Part shown: one piece after another, positions 54,001-61,541 of the stretch | Layout: each line of letters begins with the position of its first letter | How positions within the stretch are numbered: the first letter of the stretch is position 1 | From: Pseudomonas viridiflava | GTDB lineage: Bacteria > Pseudomonadota > Gammaproteobacteria > Pseudomonadales > Pseudomonadaceae | Reading direction: 5' to 3' | Length of the DNA: 64,000 nt | Assembly (NCBI RefSeq): GCF_900582625.1 | Contig: NZ_UTIQ01000016.1 | Span: forward strand, 40,025 to 104,024 | Notes under the pieces: generated by a model | The model's input: only the letters and a program-made list of their open reading frames with translations | The model's database searches: none | Told to the model about the DNA's origin: nothing | Translations under genes and position numbers: made by a program

Positions 54001-56421
54001 ACCGCAGCGACTTCGCAAGGCGTAGCACTGGTGTACAGCGTGGCCGGCAATACACTCACTGCCACCGCAGGCGCCAACGGCCCACAAGTGTTTACCCTGC
54101 AAGTGCAGGCCGACGGCGAATACACCTTCACCCTCAAAGGGCCTCTCGACCATCTGCCTGGCAGTGGCAACGGCGACGTGTTGAGCCTGAATTTCGACAG
54201 CATCCTCACCGCCGTAGACGCCGGCAATAATCCGGCACCGTTAGTGGGCGGCTTCCTGGTGCAGGTCGAAGATGACGCGCCGACTGCTGCCAACATTGTG
54301 CAGAACGGCCAGGCTACCAACTCGCTGAACACCAATCTGATGGTGGTGCTCGACGTCTCCGGCAGCATGCTCGACGCCTCCGGTGTCGGCGGCATGAACC
54401 GGCTCGACGTGGCGAAGAACTCGTTGCTGGAACTGTTCGAGCAATACGACGCGATGGGCGATGTGAAAGTCAGCGTGGTGTCGTTCTCAGGCTCGGCCAC
54501 TACCGAAGAAGTGTGGGTCAGCATCGCCGATGCCAAAGCGGCGATTCTCGGTCTGCAAGCGGCGGACTCCACCAACTATGACGCGGCGCTGATTGCCGCT
54601 ATCAACGCCTACGGCCAGCCCGGCAAAATCGAAACAGGCAACGTGCAGAACGTGGCGTACTTCCTGTCCGATGGTGAGCCTAACTGGCCAAACGGCGACG
54701 CTGGCATTTCCAACGCCCCGGGCAGCGCTGCCGGCTGGCCAACCCCGTACTCCAACGGTGGCGTATCGGAAGAACAGGCGTGGATCAAATTCCTCGAAGC
54801 CAATGACGTGCGCGCCTACGCGCTTGGCATGGGCACGGGCGGCACCGTCGCCGGCCTGGACCCGGTCGCCTACAACGGTGAAACAAACACCAACACCGGC
54901 GGCCAGGTAGTGAGCAACCTCAACAACCTGACCTCGGTACTGGTGAACACCGCACAGGCGTCGCCCCTCTCCGGCAACCTCACCAGCGGCGGCAGCTTCG
55001 GCAACGACGGCGGCTATGTGCGTTCGCTGACCGTGGACGGCAAAACCTACACCTACGACAAAGCCGGCAACGTGGTAACCGCCACCGGCGGTGCGGCATT
55101 CACCTTCACCGCCGGCACTCTGAACTTCGGCCTGGCCTCGGGTGGCAACCTGGCGGTTAACGTCAACAGCGGCGCCTACACGTTTACGCCGCCAAGCGTG
55201 ATCAGCACGGCGATCGCCGCGAGCATCGTGTTCACCCTGATCGACATGGACGGCGACACCGCCAGCGCCGCGCTGAACATCGGCATCGGTGCAGGGCAGG
55301 CGCCGACGGTGGTGCGTGATGATCTGGTGCTCACCAACGCTGGCGCGCAAAGCGGTACCGATCAAATCAGCATCCCGACATGGGCGCTGCTGGCCAACGA
55401 CACCGGCCCGAGCCACAACATGCTGTCGATTATCGCGGCAGGCAGTGCGGTGGACGGCGACGTCAACCATACCGCGGCCGCGCAAGTGTTCAAGGAAGAG
55501 AGTGGCGGCGCACGTGACGGCGGCAGTTTCACCTACACCGCCTCGGTAAATGGCAGTACCGCCCTGGACACGGCAGTGGTCACGGTTGATCGTACCCACG
55601 AGGGACAATCGATCCTGGATGGCACCGTCCGCAACGAAGTGCTGCTGGGCCGCGATAGCGCCAACGACACCCTCAACGGCAAAGACGGCGACGACATTCT
55701 GCTGGGCCTCGGCGGCAACGACACGCTGAACGGCGGCGAGGGCAACGACATTCTCGTAGGCGGCCTGGGCGTCGATCAGCTTATCGGCGGCAACGGTAGC
55801 GATACCGCCAGCTACCACGACGCCACCGGGGCAGTGACGGCGATTCTGACCACCACCGGCGGTGGTCTGGGTGCCGGCTCGGCGACGGGCGCGGCAGGGA
55901 ACGACACCTTCAGCAGTATCGAAAACCTGATCGGCTCGGACTACGCCGACAGCCTCACCGGTAACACCAGCGCCAACTACCTCAACGGCGGCGCAGGCAA
56001 CGACACGATTGTCGGCGGCGGTGGCAATGACGTGGTCATCGGAGGCCTGGGTAACGACCAGCTCACCGGCGGCACCGGCACCGACACCTATGTATGGGAA
56101 AAAGGCGGCCTGGGCGGCACCGACACCATCAACGACTTCCACGTTGACCTGAGCGGCAACAGCTCCGACGTGCTCGACCTGTCGCAACTGCTGTCGGGCG
56201 TGGCGCAGGCCGGCAATGCCCTGGACGACTACCTGAGCTTCAACTTCGGCGGCGGCAATACCACCATCGGTATTTCCACCACCGCTGGCGGGCCGGCTCA
56301 GCAATCGGTGGTATTGAGTGGGGTAGATCTTTCCAGCGGCGCTTACTACGGCAGCACCGATGCGGCGACGGTCATCAACGGCATGATCAGCGACCACGCC
56401 CTGAAAACCGACACCGTCTAA
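48046..56421 (+). CDS. Giant Lap-type repeat adhesin with retention module, two VWA domains and RTX C-terminus
   Basis: A 2,791-residue secreted biofilm adhesin. Residues 1-~115 are the LapA retention module (MATLIGVVSKVIGEVFAVASDGSRRALTEGD...), which plugs in the LapE-type pore. TAAG at 119-122 matches the LapG protease site, followed by a Gly/Ala linker. Next come T1SS-143-type repeats (LSGSLGYNFGPDGPGAFAW...) and four DUF5801-like repeats starting near residues 562, 716, 875 and 1330. Copies two and three are nearly identical, 159 residues apart. A DUF4114-like domain lies at ~1171-1321. Two von Willebrand A domains carry MIDAS motifs DFSGS (~1629) and DVSGS (~2101). RTX repeats (GGNDTLNGGEGNDIL) occupy ~2530-2680 before the type I secretion signal. 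I noticed no Cys. LapD and LapG genes are not in the window. Confidence 0.96.
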   Translation: MATLIGVVSKVIGEVFAVASDGSRRALTEGDRVYAGEQLDTGAQGAVAVALANGGELTLGRESSLELDTALLNGGSGNEVIVQDPVAPATPSQDDLTDVEQLQAAIEAGQDPTQAGEATAAGPGAGAGGPGGAGGGRSFVLLTEVGGAVAPNIGFPTEGLARGPEFPDPDPAARNLPDPDPAAPDGDPDAGTVSISLDEDSDLPGSIEGSPYGDDQPGVPASLSGSLGYNFGPDGPGAFAWNAVDLSGITSQGQPLVVVISADGLTLTAHQGGADGPVVFTATNTNPLTGAFDFNLELPLDHPVAGAEDTLDLNLDYTITDGNGTPSTGTLAVGINDDSPQLNTGGEGSPFVGGIVHEDALSQLPASGQSGLPGVAVAAPYEGNNEDGDAPGSDSNPAQTVNVGVESGPGSLTSLVNFGADGIGSFGLVGTAAATAVLDAQGLTSGGVALTYSVVVSADGSYTTLTASGPGYDVFTLQVGTDGSFNFTLQGPLDHALANGDDGELFGNGNVLGIDFSGLLTATDFDGDPVQGFGTAGGLFVINIEDDVPTIGTVGTEAQLQVDESDLGANASANFSDAFNVQAGGDGLQSVSYELTVSDPASGLVDTASGENVVLSVNAGVVEGRTEGSNELVFTVSVGADGTVTLDQIRPVVHDDGSNPDDVDVLGSGHINLVATATDGDGDTASGSLDLGNAISFRDDGPSITPGTLAGIALVVDETFLSVDASADFSGAFTPVFGADGAGSVSYQLNVSAPGADSGLVDTASGDAIVLFKEGDTLVGRVGDAGGPISFTVTVNAATGVVTLDQQRAIVHDPDTGPNQSTGLLTDNLVQLSATVTDKDGDSATANLNIGGTLSFADDAPIIDPGTGLPPVLVVDETNLNVDASADFSGAFTPLFGADGAGNVAYTLNVSAPGADTGLVDTASGNAIVLFKEGDLLVGRVGDAGGPISFTVSVNAATGVVTLDQQLAIAHLPNTGPDQASDSLLGNLIQLTGTITDGDGDTTSATVNIGGALSFEDDAPTVSPTTATATLDDEGLLGGINGGPGDVAGAATTTSGTLNFAAGADGLQSIALTGPSSLGTEAVTSVWDASTNTLTISSARGELVRVELTNPSTGAYTVSLLQPLMHPTAGTEDTLQLNVGYTVTDRDNDQASGNLAVNINDDSPTIQASDLGGSSQVTFNGTSAGYASSYGYYTKGPDGLPVDGKIIWANVQDQTAGDTADISSLDPSTTGFFIIPNGANGNAGLVDGASVSFSQVGGKWVASVGGVPLVGDDGANVLFTDASLNPGGSHLQDTGSAGNQNWEDLTNGSDYDYNDVATNVTWGSSLQLQVDESNFGADASANFAGTFNVQAGADGIASQTYNLGVTNANSGLVDTATGENVMLSVNASGVIEGRTSGTNDLVFTVSVNAGGTVTLDQIRAIVHPTGDADEAAYLGAGHISLGSTVVDGDGDSATATVDLGQVISFRDDGPSVGTNGTVLLDDDALANGIAGGVNDDVDSTNVSGTLAHDFGADGAGSIQWLTTGAPAGFSYETSGSNLLVVQGGTTVLTVSLDSSTGAYNVVQNAAINHANADNENNQPFTFNYQVTDKDGDKANGTLQVNVDDDTPTARDDVAQVQVAQGQNFNTLFVLDFSGSIDKSELNTMLTAVKAAAQALFNGTTGDVHAQIVAFSGDATSYPSFDNYADFAAKIDSLNSSVPGGARPYSGSTDFSDAVNEVVSSFNPIAGASNQVFFISDGNPNESLGPNGEALNPAAAAQWNNFVNANGIQVSTIGIGDGIATGPLQQVDVDGNGVPILVDGFGSLIDSLVGQVTGGFVNGNVLNGSDGAVGGGDDDSFGADGAGRIQSIVVNGVTYTWDGANTIDPSTGANINGNQLNNIATGQGGTLSFNFSTGAWSYVAPANLSGDQVENFTYTIIDKDGDPSSASLTINVEDAGPVVGRVDENELAGGASDGDAFNTVTTGDLSDLVAGPGTAQFSLSSNTSGLTAATSQGVALVYSVAGNTLTATAGANGPQVFTLQVQADGEYTFTLKGPLDHLPGSGNGDVLSLNFDSILTAVDAGNNPAPLVGGFLVQVEDDAPTAANIVQNGQATNSLNTNLMVVLDVSGSMLDASGVGGMNRLDVAKNSLLELFEQYDAMGDVKVSVVSFSGSATTEEVWVSIADAKAAILGLQAADSTNYDAALIAAINAYGQPGKIETGNVQNVAYFLSDGEPNWPNGDAGISNAPGSAAGWPTPYSNGGVSEEQAWIKFLEANDVRAYALGMGTGGTVAGLDPVAYNGETNTNTGGQVVSNLNNLTSVLVNTAQASPLSGNLTSGGSFGNDGGYVRSLTVDGKTYTYDKAGNVVTATGGAAFTFTAGTLNFGLASGGNLAVNVNSGAYTFTPPSVISTAIAASIVFTLIDMDGDTASAALNIGIGAGQAPTVVRDDLVLTNAGAQSGTDQISIPTWALLANDTGPSHNMLSIIAAGSAVDGDVNHTAAAQVFKEESGGARDGGSFTYTASVNGSTALDTAVVTVDRTHEGQSILDGTVRNEVLLGRDSANDTLNGKDGDDILLGLGGNDTLNGGEGNDILVGGLGVDQLIGGNGSDTASYHDATGAVTAILTTTGGGLGAGSATGAAGNDTFSSIENLIGSDYADSLTGNTSANYLNGGAGNDTIVGGGGNDVVIGGLGNDQLTGGTGTDTYVWEKGGLGGTDTINDFHVDLSGNSSDVLDLSQLLSGVAQAGNALDDYLSFNFGGGNTTIGISTTAGGPAQQSVVLSGVDLSSGAYYGSTDAATVINGMISDHALKTDTV
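48400..48411 (+). other. Predicted LapG cleavage site in the adhesin
   Basis: Codons for Thr119-Ala-Ala-Gly122. LapG cleaves LapA at a TAAG-type motif soon after the retention module; c-di-GMP-bound LapD prevents this. Position and context fit; cleavage itself is inferred. Confidence 0.75.
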
Positions 56422-56438
56422 CCCGTTGTTCCTGACTT

Positions 56439-56465
56439 GGGCCCGCTTCGGCGGGCCTTTTTTTG
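56439..56465 (+). terminator. Rho-independent terminator after the adhesin gene
   Basis: GGCCCGC TTCG GCGGGCC with a UUCG tetraloop, followed by TTTTTTT, 18 bp after the adhesin stop codon. Confidence 0.92.
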
Positions 56466-56537
56466 CCCAGGTTTTACGACGCCTAAAACGACTACGGGCA
56501 GCTCGAAGGCTGCCCGTAGGGTGTTGCGTGTGATGCC

Positions 56538-56807
56538 TTAAGCGGTCATTTGCCAAGGCTCAAGGTCGTAACCTTGCTTATTCAACTCATCGCGCGACTG
56601 CTTCAGCAAACGTTCGAGTTGGGTTGGATCGGTAAACGCGCTGCTAGCCACTTGAGTACGGCCGAGCAGGCGGGTGTTGGTGCGGTCGATAACAGAAAAA
56701 TTCAACTCACCTTTGCCATCTTGCGGCGCCCAGGCAACACATTGAAAAGGCTGAAAAGCGCGGTGAGCAATCAACAAAGCTTCGTTAACACGGAGCGGGG
56801 TAGTCAT
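56538..56807 (-). CDS. Small conserved protein of unknown function (89 aa)
   Basis: An 89-residue soluble protein. ATG 56807 with GAGAAACG upstream. Sequence includes LLIAHRAFQPFQCVAWAPQDGKGELNFSVIDRTNTRLLGRTQVASSAFTDPTQLERLLKQSRDELNKQGYDL: an alpha/beta pattern with a strand-like first half and a helix near residues 62-80. I recall similar short proteins in pseudomonads but cannot name a family or function. Convergent with the adhesin gene, which has its own terminator. Confidence 0.7.
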   Translation of the reverse strand: MTTPLRVNEALLIAHRAFQPFQCVAWAPQDGKGELNFSVIDRTNTRLLGRTQVASSAFTDPTQLERLLKQSRDELNKQGYDLEPWQMTA

Positions 56808-57444
56808 GGGGTCGTTTCTCCGATGGGTCCCAAACAGTAAGCGGCCGCTGGAGCGAATCTTCGCTACTGGGGCCTTCAGGAGTGTTGATGGCGGGAGCTG
56901 ACCCTCGAGTCACAATAAGGTCGCTGAAATGATGAAAAAGGTCGCAAATTTGAAGTAATCGTGTGGTAGGCGGGGGGAGGTTTGTTTAGAAGATCGGGAA
57001 ATCTGCAGAAGCCCCCGTCATCCTCGCGCACGCGGGGATTCAGAATTTCGGATGTGACGCGACGGCGTGACCGACTTGAGAGCCTGGATCCCCGCGTTCG
57101 CGGGAATGACGGAGGTTTGTAGCGGGAAAATGGATAACGCCCAGCTCGTACCGTCATCCTCGCGAACGCGGGGATCCAGAGTTTTGGATGTGACGAATTA
57201 TGTGACCGACTTGAGAGCCTGGATCCCCGCGTTCGCGAGGATGACGAGGGTTGTTTAGGAGACCGGAAACCTGCAAAAGCCACCGTCATTCCCGCGAAGG
57301 CGGGAATCCAGAGTTTTGAATGTGACGCGAAAATGTCGACCGATTTGAAATTCCAGAATCCCAAGCCCCGCACCCATCAAAAAGCGCACCAACCCCCCAC
57401 AAAAAAGCCCGCCATAAAGGCGGGCTCTTCCCACAACAACAGCC
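56808..57444. repeat. 637-bp gap with a three-unit palindromic repeat array
   Basis: From about 56990 to 57350 a unit of ~132-136 bp recurs three times, starting at CCGTCAT 57015, 57151 and 57283. Each unit has CCCGCG-type arms (GTCATCCTCGCGCACGCGGG and its inverse) around a shared spacer containing GGATGTGACG and GACCGACTTGAGAGCC. The third unit is degenerate on its right side. The lead-in TTGTTTAG-AGA-CGG-AA-CTGCA-AAGCC precedes units one and three. A terminator for ybiT closes the gap. No gene is visible. Confidence 0.85.
57401..57426 (-). terminator. Rho-independent terminator after ybiT
   Basis: Read on the minus strand: GCCCGCC TTTAT GGCGGGC followed by TTTTTT, 19 bp after the ybiT stop codon. 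Confidence 0.9.
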
Positions 57445-59031
57445 TTAAATCACCACACCCTGACTACGCAAGTAATCATCATAAGTGCCGCTAAAATCCA
57501 CAACCCCACTGGCCGACAACTCAATAATCCGCGTCGCCAACGACGACACAAACTCCCGGTCGTGGCTGACGAAAATCAGCGTACCCGGATAGTTCTCCAG
57601 CGCCAGGTTCAGCGCTTCGATGGATTCCATGTCCAAGTGGTTGGTCGGTTCGTCCATCACCAGCACGTTCGGCTTTTGCAAGATCAGCTTGCCGAACAAC
57701 ATACGGCCTTGCTCACCCCCGGAAATCACTTTCACCGACTTCAAAATCTCGTCGTTGGAAAACAGCATGCGGCCCAAGGTGCCACGAATCATCTGCTCGC
57801 CCTGGGTCCACTGACCCATCCAGTCGAACAGGTTCACGTCGTCTTCAAAGTCGTGGGCGTGGTCCTGGGCGTAGTAACCAAGCTCGGCGCTGTCGGTCCA
57901 TTTCACGTTGCCGGAATCCGGCGATAGCTCGCCAACCAGGGTACGCAGCAGCGTGGTTTTGCCGATACCGTTCGGGCCGATGATCGCCACGCGCTCGCCG
58001 GCTTCAACCTGGAAGCTGAAGTTCTTGAACAGCGGCTTACCATCGAAACCCTTGGCCATGTTCTCGACCATCACCGCATTGCGGTGCAGCTTCTTGGTTT
58101 GTTCGAAACGAATAAACGGGCTCACACGGCTGGACGGCTTGACCTCGGCCAGCTGAATTTTGTCGATCTGCTTGGCGCGCGAAGTCGCCTGTTTGGCTTT
58201 CGAGGCGTTGGCCGAGAAGCGGCTGACGAAGCTTTGCAGCTCGTTAATCTGCGCCTTCTTCTTAGCGTTATCCGCCAGCAACTGCTCGCGCGACTGGGTG
58301 GCGGCGGTCATGTACTCGTCGTAGTTGCCCGGGAACAGACGCAGCTCGCCGTAATCCAGGTCAGCCATGTGCGTGCACACGCTGTTCAGGAAGTGACGGT
58401 CGTGGGAAATGATGATCATGGTGCTGTTACGCGCCGTGAGAATGTTTTCCAGCCAGCGGATGGTGTTGATGTCCAGGTGGTTGGTTGGCTCGTCGAGCAG
58501 CAACACTTCCGGATCGGAAAACAGCGCCTGCGCCAGCAACACCCGCAGCTTCCAGCCTGGCGCCACTTCGGTCATCGGGCCGAAATGCTGCTCCAACGGA
58601 ATGCCCAGACCCAGCAACAACTCACCGGCGCGAGACTCGGCGGTGTAGCCGTCCATTTCCGCGAACTCGGTTTCCAGCTCGGCCACGGCCATACCGTCTT
58701 CTTCACTCATCTCCGGCAGCGAATAAATGCGATCGCGCTCGGCCTTTACCTTCCACAATTCCTCGTGCCCCATGATCACGGTGTCGATCACCGTGAACTG
58801 CTCGTACGCGAACTGATCCTGACGCAGCTTACCCAAGCGCACATTCGGCTCCAGCATCACCTGGCCACCGGACGGCTCCAGATCGCCACCGAGAATCTTC
58901 ATGAAGGTCGACTTGCCACAGCCGTTCGCACCAATCAGGCCGTACCGGTTGCCGTTGCCGAATTTCACGGAAACGTTTTCGAACAGCGGCTTGGCGCCGA
59001 ACTGCATGGTGATGTTAGCGGTGGAAATCAA
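57445..59031 (-). CDS. ybiT: ABC-F family ATPase YbiT
   Basis: A 528-residue ABC-F translation factor with two ABC domains and no membrane segment. It follows E. coli YbiT closely: [108 protein letters not shown]. The second Walker A is [11 protein letters not shown]. The linker ([42 protein letters not shown]) inserts toward the peptidyl-transferase centre in ABC-F proteins. These factors relieve ribosome stalling. Monocistronic, with its own terminator. Confidence 0.95.
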   Translation of the reverse strand: MISTANITMQFGAKPLFENVSVKFGNGNRYGLIGANGCGKSTFMKILGGDLEPSGGQVMLEPNVRLGKLRQDQFAYEQFTVIDTVIMGHEELWKVKAERDRIYSLPEMSEEDGMAVAELETEFAEMDGYTAESRAGELLLGLGIPLEQHFGPMTEVAPGWKLRVLLAQALFSDPEVLLLDEPTNHLDINTIRWLENILTARNSTMIIISHDRHFLNSVCTHMADLDYGELRLFPGNYDEYMTAATQSREQLLADNAKKKAQINELQSFVSRFSANASKAKQATSRAKQIDKIQLAEVKPSSRVSPFIRFEQTKKLHRNAVMVENMAKGFDGKPLFKNFSFQVEAGERVAIIGPNGIGKTTLLRTLVGELSPDSGNVKWTDSAELGYYAQDHAHDFEDDVNLFDWMGQWTQGEQMIRGTLGRMLFSNDEILKSVKVISGGEQGRMLFGKLILQKPNVLVMDEPTNHLDMESIEALNLALENYPGTLIFVSHDREFVSSLATRIIELSASGVVDFSGTYDDYLRSQGVVI

Positions 59032-59353
59032 AGGGCTTACCTATCAATAACGTAAAGGTGTCAGGAGTTGCCTGATACCGATTGGAGACCGATATTCAGC
59101 GTTTCCTGTCCGCTCCAGGCGGAGCGTAAATGGGTCCGGCGGGCATGAAATCCACGCAGCGTGTGCCCAATCGGGCGGCGCTGGCGGGGGTTTGATGCGG
59201 GGTTCATGCCAAACAGGGCGCGCATTGTCGCATAGGTGATGCGACAGGTGTATGGCGGCCGATAACGGGTGGTTTCCCTACAGACACGCTTCGAACAAGC
59301 AAAAAAAAGCGGCGCCACCGTGCCCCATAAAGGACCGCAGTGGCGCCGCTCGC
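59032..59353. other. ybiT leader region and end of the toxin locus
   Basis: A 322-bp gap between two minus-strand genes. It holds the ybiT promoter side (no clear -35/-10 by eye) and, at its upper end, the terminator hairpin at 59301-59350. Nothing else recognisable. Confidence 0.5.
59301..59350 (-). terminator. Terminator closing the toxin locus
   Basis: Read on the minus strand: GAGCGGCGCCACTG, a loop of about 20 bases, then CGGTGGCGCCGC followed by TTTTTTTT. The first arm and loop are repeated at 61497-61541 without the second arm. Confidence 0.85.
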
Positions 59354-59365
59354 TCAGAGCAGCAA
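59321..59365. repeat. 45-bp junction repeat, copy 1
   Basis: TGCCCCATAAAGGA...CAGTGGCGCCGCTCGCTCAGA-CAGCAA. Matches 61497-61541 with about four differences. On the minus strand it covers the last codons of a reading frame (Leu-Leu-x-stop), then the left terminator arm. In this copy the hairpin is completed. Confidence 0.9.
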
Positions 59366-59587
59366 CGCGTTACGCCTTAGCGCAACTTTCCGTGCCCAGT
59401 CACCCATATCGGGGTTGTTGCACACGTCGTTGATCATGGTTTTGCCTTGGGTGGCGACTTTCTGGCTTTGGGTGCGCGAGGTTTGCGCTTTTTGCGCGGC
59501 TTTCTCGGTGGCGACGGCCTGGGTCGGTACTTTGGCGCGTTGGGCTTTGGTGACGGTCACTTTTTTGCCAGCGTCGGCCTCGGCCAC
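59354..59587 (-). pseudogene. 3' part of a gene for an Ala/Lys-rich protein, probably 5'-truncated
   Basis: Open frame of ~77 codons ending RRNALLL-stop, rich in Ala, Lys, Thr and Gln (EADAGKKVTVTKAQRAKVPTQAVATEKAAQKAQTSRTQSQKVATQGKTM, then INDVCNNPDMGDWARKVALRRN). The only start candidates are a GTG at 59587 or rarer codons. In-frame residues just upstream (PASPLSAVAKVAEA) look like the end of a signal peptide whose N-terminal part is missing; a stop lies a few codons further back. I infer that the 5' end of an exported-protein gene was lost when the toxin cassette arrived. No family recognised. Confidence 0.5.
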
Positions 59588-59731
59588 TTTGGCTACAGCG
59601 GATAAAGGGGACGCCGGATTTATTTGCAGGCGCTGTAATCTGAGAATTCGATCTGTTTATCAATGGTGCTCCTAATGAATAGCTGTCGCACGATTTAGAA
59701 ACCTTCAATTCATGCAGGAGAATAAATACAT

Positions 59732-60256
59732 CTATGGCCCCACCTCTGATTCGATTTTTTCGATACCCAGGTAAGCGCTGTCTGTTAAAGAGGTTACACC
59801 CGGACCGTCGCACCACTTGCTAATAACTTCTCGACCGCTGTCCGTGACGATTAGCTTGTACCCCGAAAAGCCGTGATCCTCAAAAGCGTAAACTTTTCTG
59901 CCATCCCTGAATCGAAGCGAGGCTCTGTCGCCAGTCGCAGTTGCATATATTTTAAGTTTGTCTTGCGGGGGGATTTTTTTACGCGGGTATGCAAAGTCCA
60001 CCTTCGCACCTGGAATTCCGTAGCGGTATTGAACGTAACCCGTATCGGGCGATTTATTACCTTTTGCGCATACTGAGGCTACTGGGCCGCTATAATCATT
60101 CGGCGTAGGCCCAGCGTCTAGAGAACAACTAATGTAAACTGCCTCGCCCGCTTCACACATTGTAGCTTGGAAATCCAAGTATCGTGTTCTAGCCTCGGTG
60201 ATGGAAACTAAACAAAACAAAATCGGTAGTGATGAGCATATACGTCTATAAATCAT
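59732..60256 (-). CDS. Predicted periplasmic immunity protein for the GH19-like toxin
   Basis: A 174-residue exported protein. The signal peptide is IYRRICSSLPILFCLVSITEA from ATG 60256. The mature chain has four Cys in CEAGE, ISCSLD, VCAKG and KWCDG, a beta-rich pattern (TGYVQYRYGIPGAKVDFAYPRKK, RASLRFRDGRKVYAFEDHGFSGYKLIVTD) and no known family that I can name. The ATG shares a base with the toxin frame's stop codon (TGATG), so the two are translationally coupled. A cell-wall hydrolase would act in the periplasm, and an exported partner encoded immediately behind it fits an immunity protein. Role inferred from position and export signal. Confidence 0.72.
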   Translation of the reverse strand: MIYRRICSSLPILFCLVSITEARTRYLDFQATMCEAGEAVYISCSLDAGPTPNDYSGPVASVCAKGNKSPDTGYVQYRYGIPGAKVDFAYPRKKIPPQDKLKIYATATGDRASLRFRDGRKVYAFEDHGFSGYKLIVTDSGREVISKWCDGPGVTSLTDSAYLGIEKIESEVGP

Positions 60257-61496
60257 CACTTTAGTGTCTCCGAATTCCATAAGTCGGCGAACCATTTTTT
60301 TCTGGCATCACGACTAGCTGTTCGACGATTTACTTTGTCAGTAATTAGATCAACCTCCCTCGCTCCAGCACCTGAATCAGCAATTTCGTACAGCTTTTTT
60401 TCTAACCAAAAATAGACGGCAGACCTTAGGGCGTATTTAATGGAAGTGAGCCTATCCGGCTCGGCAACGAAGTCCACAGCATCATTCGGCCAGTGGCGCT
60501 GATTCTGGCTATGCCATTTGGTGAATTCGGAATAGTTATAGCGGCCGGTCAACTGTTTTAGTCCGCGGCCTCTAAATCGCCACCCATCCCCACTCTGATG
60601 TCCATTATTGCCTAGCCCCGGCCGGTCGCCATACGCGCCGTTTGCAATTGCTTGAAAGTCCAAAATGTTCATTGGTTGGCCGTTTCTCTTGATTTTACCT
60701 TCTATGACTTCGTACCCATGCGCATCGGCTTCATCCGGGTTCGCTGAAAAATAGCTGAATGTCGCCTTCAAAGCATTTATTCCATACCTAAAATCTTCCT
60801 CGACGGCCAGAGTCGCTCCTGTCTCTTCGAGCACCTGAGCAAAGAAATGGGAGCGTCGCAGCACCGTGTCCAACTTGAAAAATGTGAGATTAGCGTTTAA
60901 TTCCGCCGCTATATCTTGCAAGTCTGGAATACGGTCCTCTTGTATTCGCGGGTACAATGTTTTCATTATTTCTAATGTAAAAATGAATTTGCCAGCCTGA
61001 AGTGCGCTCGCAACCCAAATCGGATGAAAGTGATACATCTGCCCATGCCCAGGCAATCCCAACTTCTCTCCCGCCTCCGTCATCCAGTCAAATTGTTCAA
61101 TTCGCTCTTTCTCCGCTTCCCAGTTCAGGTTCTTGCTTATCTTGCTTCGGTTAGTCAGCTTATCCAGCGCACTTAACTTCTGAGGGCGGTACATCCATTC
61201 GCTTTCGCTGAATAAAATTATGCTGGCAACCTGTCGCGCGTAGGCGGGAAGCTGGATGGCTTGCTGGACGTCGCCGGCAGTGAGTGGACGGCTGTCGTCG
61301 AGGTCGATTTTTTCGCGAAGTGCAGTTTTCAGTGGTCCTTTGTCGCCTTTCTCGGCCATGCGCCCGAATCGGGCCAGGTCTTCTTCGTTGACGATTCCTG
61401 GCGCAAAGCTGGGAGGCGAACAGTTGTTCCAGGGAGTTGCTGTTGAAAACGATTTCCCAATCTTTCCATGCCCATGGGCTGTGCCCTTCAACGCCT
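60256..61496 (-). pseudogene. Orphan effector cassette: truncated central domain fused to a GH19/lysozyme-like toxin domain
   Basis: From 61491 down to 61014 the DNA repeats the central part of the effector at 62176-64000 (NEEDLARFGRMAEKGDKGPLKTALREKIDLDD through YHFHP-W). Beyond that the C-terminus is different: FFAQVLEETGATLAVEEDFRYG..., AIANGAYGDRPGLGNNGHQSGDGWRFRGRGLKQLTGRYNYSEFTKW, the GH19 chitinase/lysozyme-like pattern with catalytic Glu region. There is no N-terminal secretion or SH3 part. Compared with the intact copy, two bases are missing near 61390 (GTTGACG against GTTGAGACG), so the first ~33 codons are out of frame. An ATG at 61359 could still start a 367-residue protein. A displaced, probably silent toxin module. 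Confidence 0.82.
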
Positions 61497-61541
61497 TGCC
61501 CCATAAAGGAAGACAGTGGCGCCGCTCGCTCAGACCAGCAA
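61497..61541. repeat. 45-bp junction repeat, copy 2
   Basis: Same sequence as 59321-59365 but the second terminator arm is absent. On the minus strand the effector-derived homology starts immediately after GGGGCA. It carries the end of a reading frame, TTG-CTG-GTC-TGA. Confidence 0.9.

Noticed and set aside
48046..56421. LapD/LapG partner genes in the window
   Set aside because: Searched around the adhesin and exporter genes. The only EAL protein (882-1640) lacks the HAMP, GGDEF and membrane parts of LapD, and no cysteine protease like LapG is present.
54487..56556. 689-codon open frame antisense to the adhesin's 3' third
   Set aside because: Shadow of the repeats; it also runs through the adhesin terminator, which a real gene would not begin across.
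59620..59694. 24-codon frame ending DKQIEFSDYSACK-stop as a gene remnant
   Set aside because: Open stretches of this length occur by chance; it has no start, no match and no repeat at its end, so it is not listed as a feature.
60256..61496. Prophage endolysin (GH19 lysozyme) and hence a prophage
   Set aside because: No phage structural, integrase, holin or repressor genes nearby; the upstream part is a copy of the neighbouring effector's core, and the next gene encodes an exported protein.
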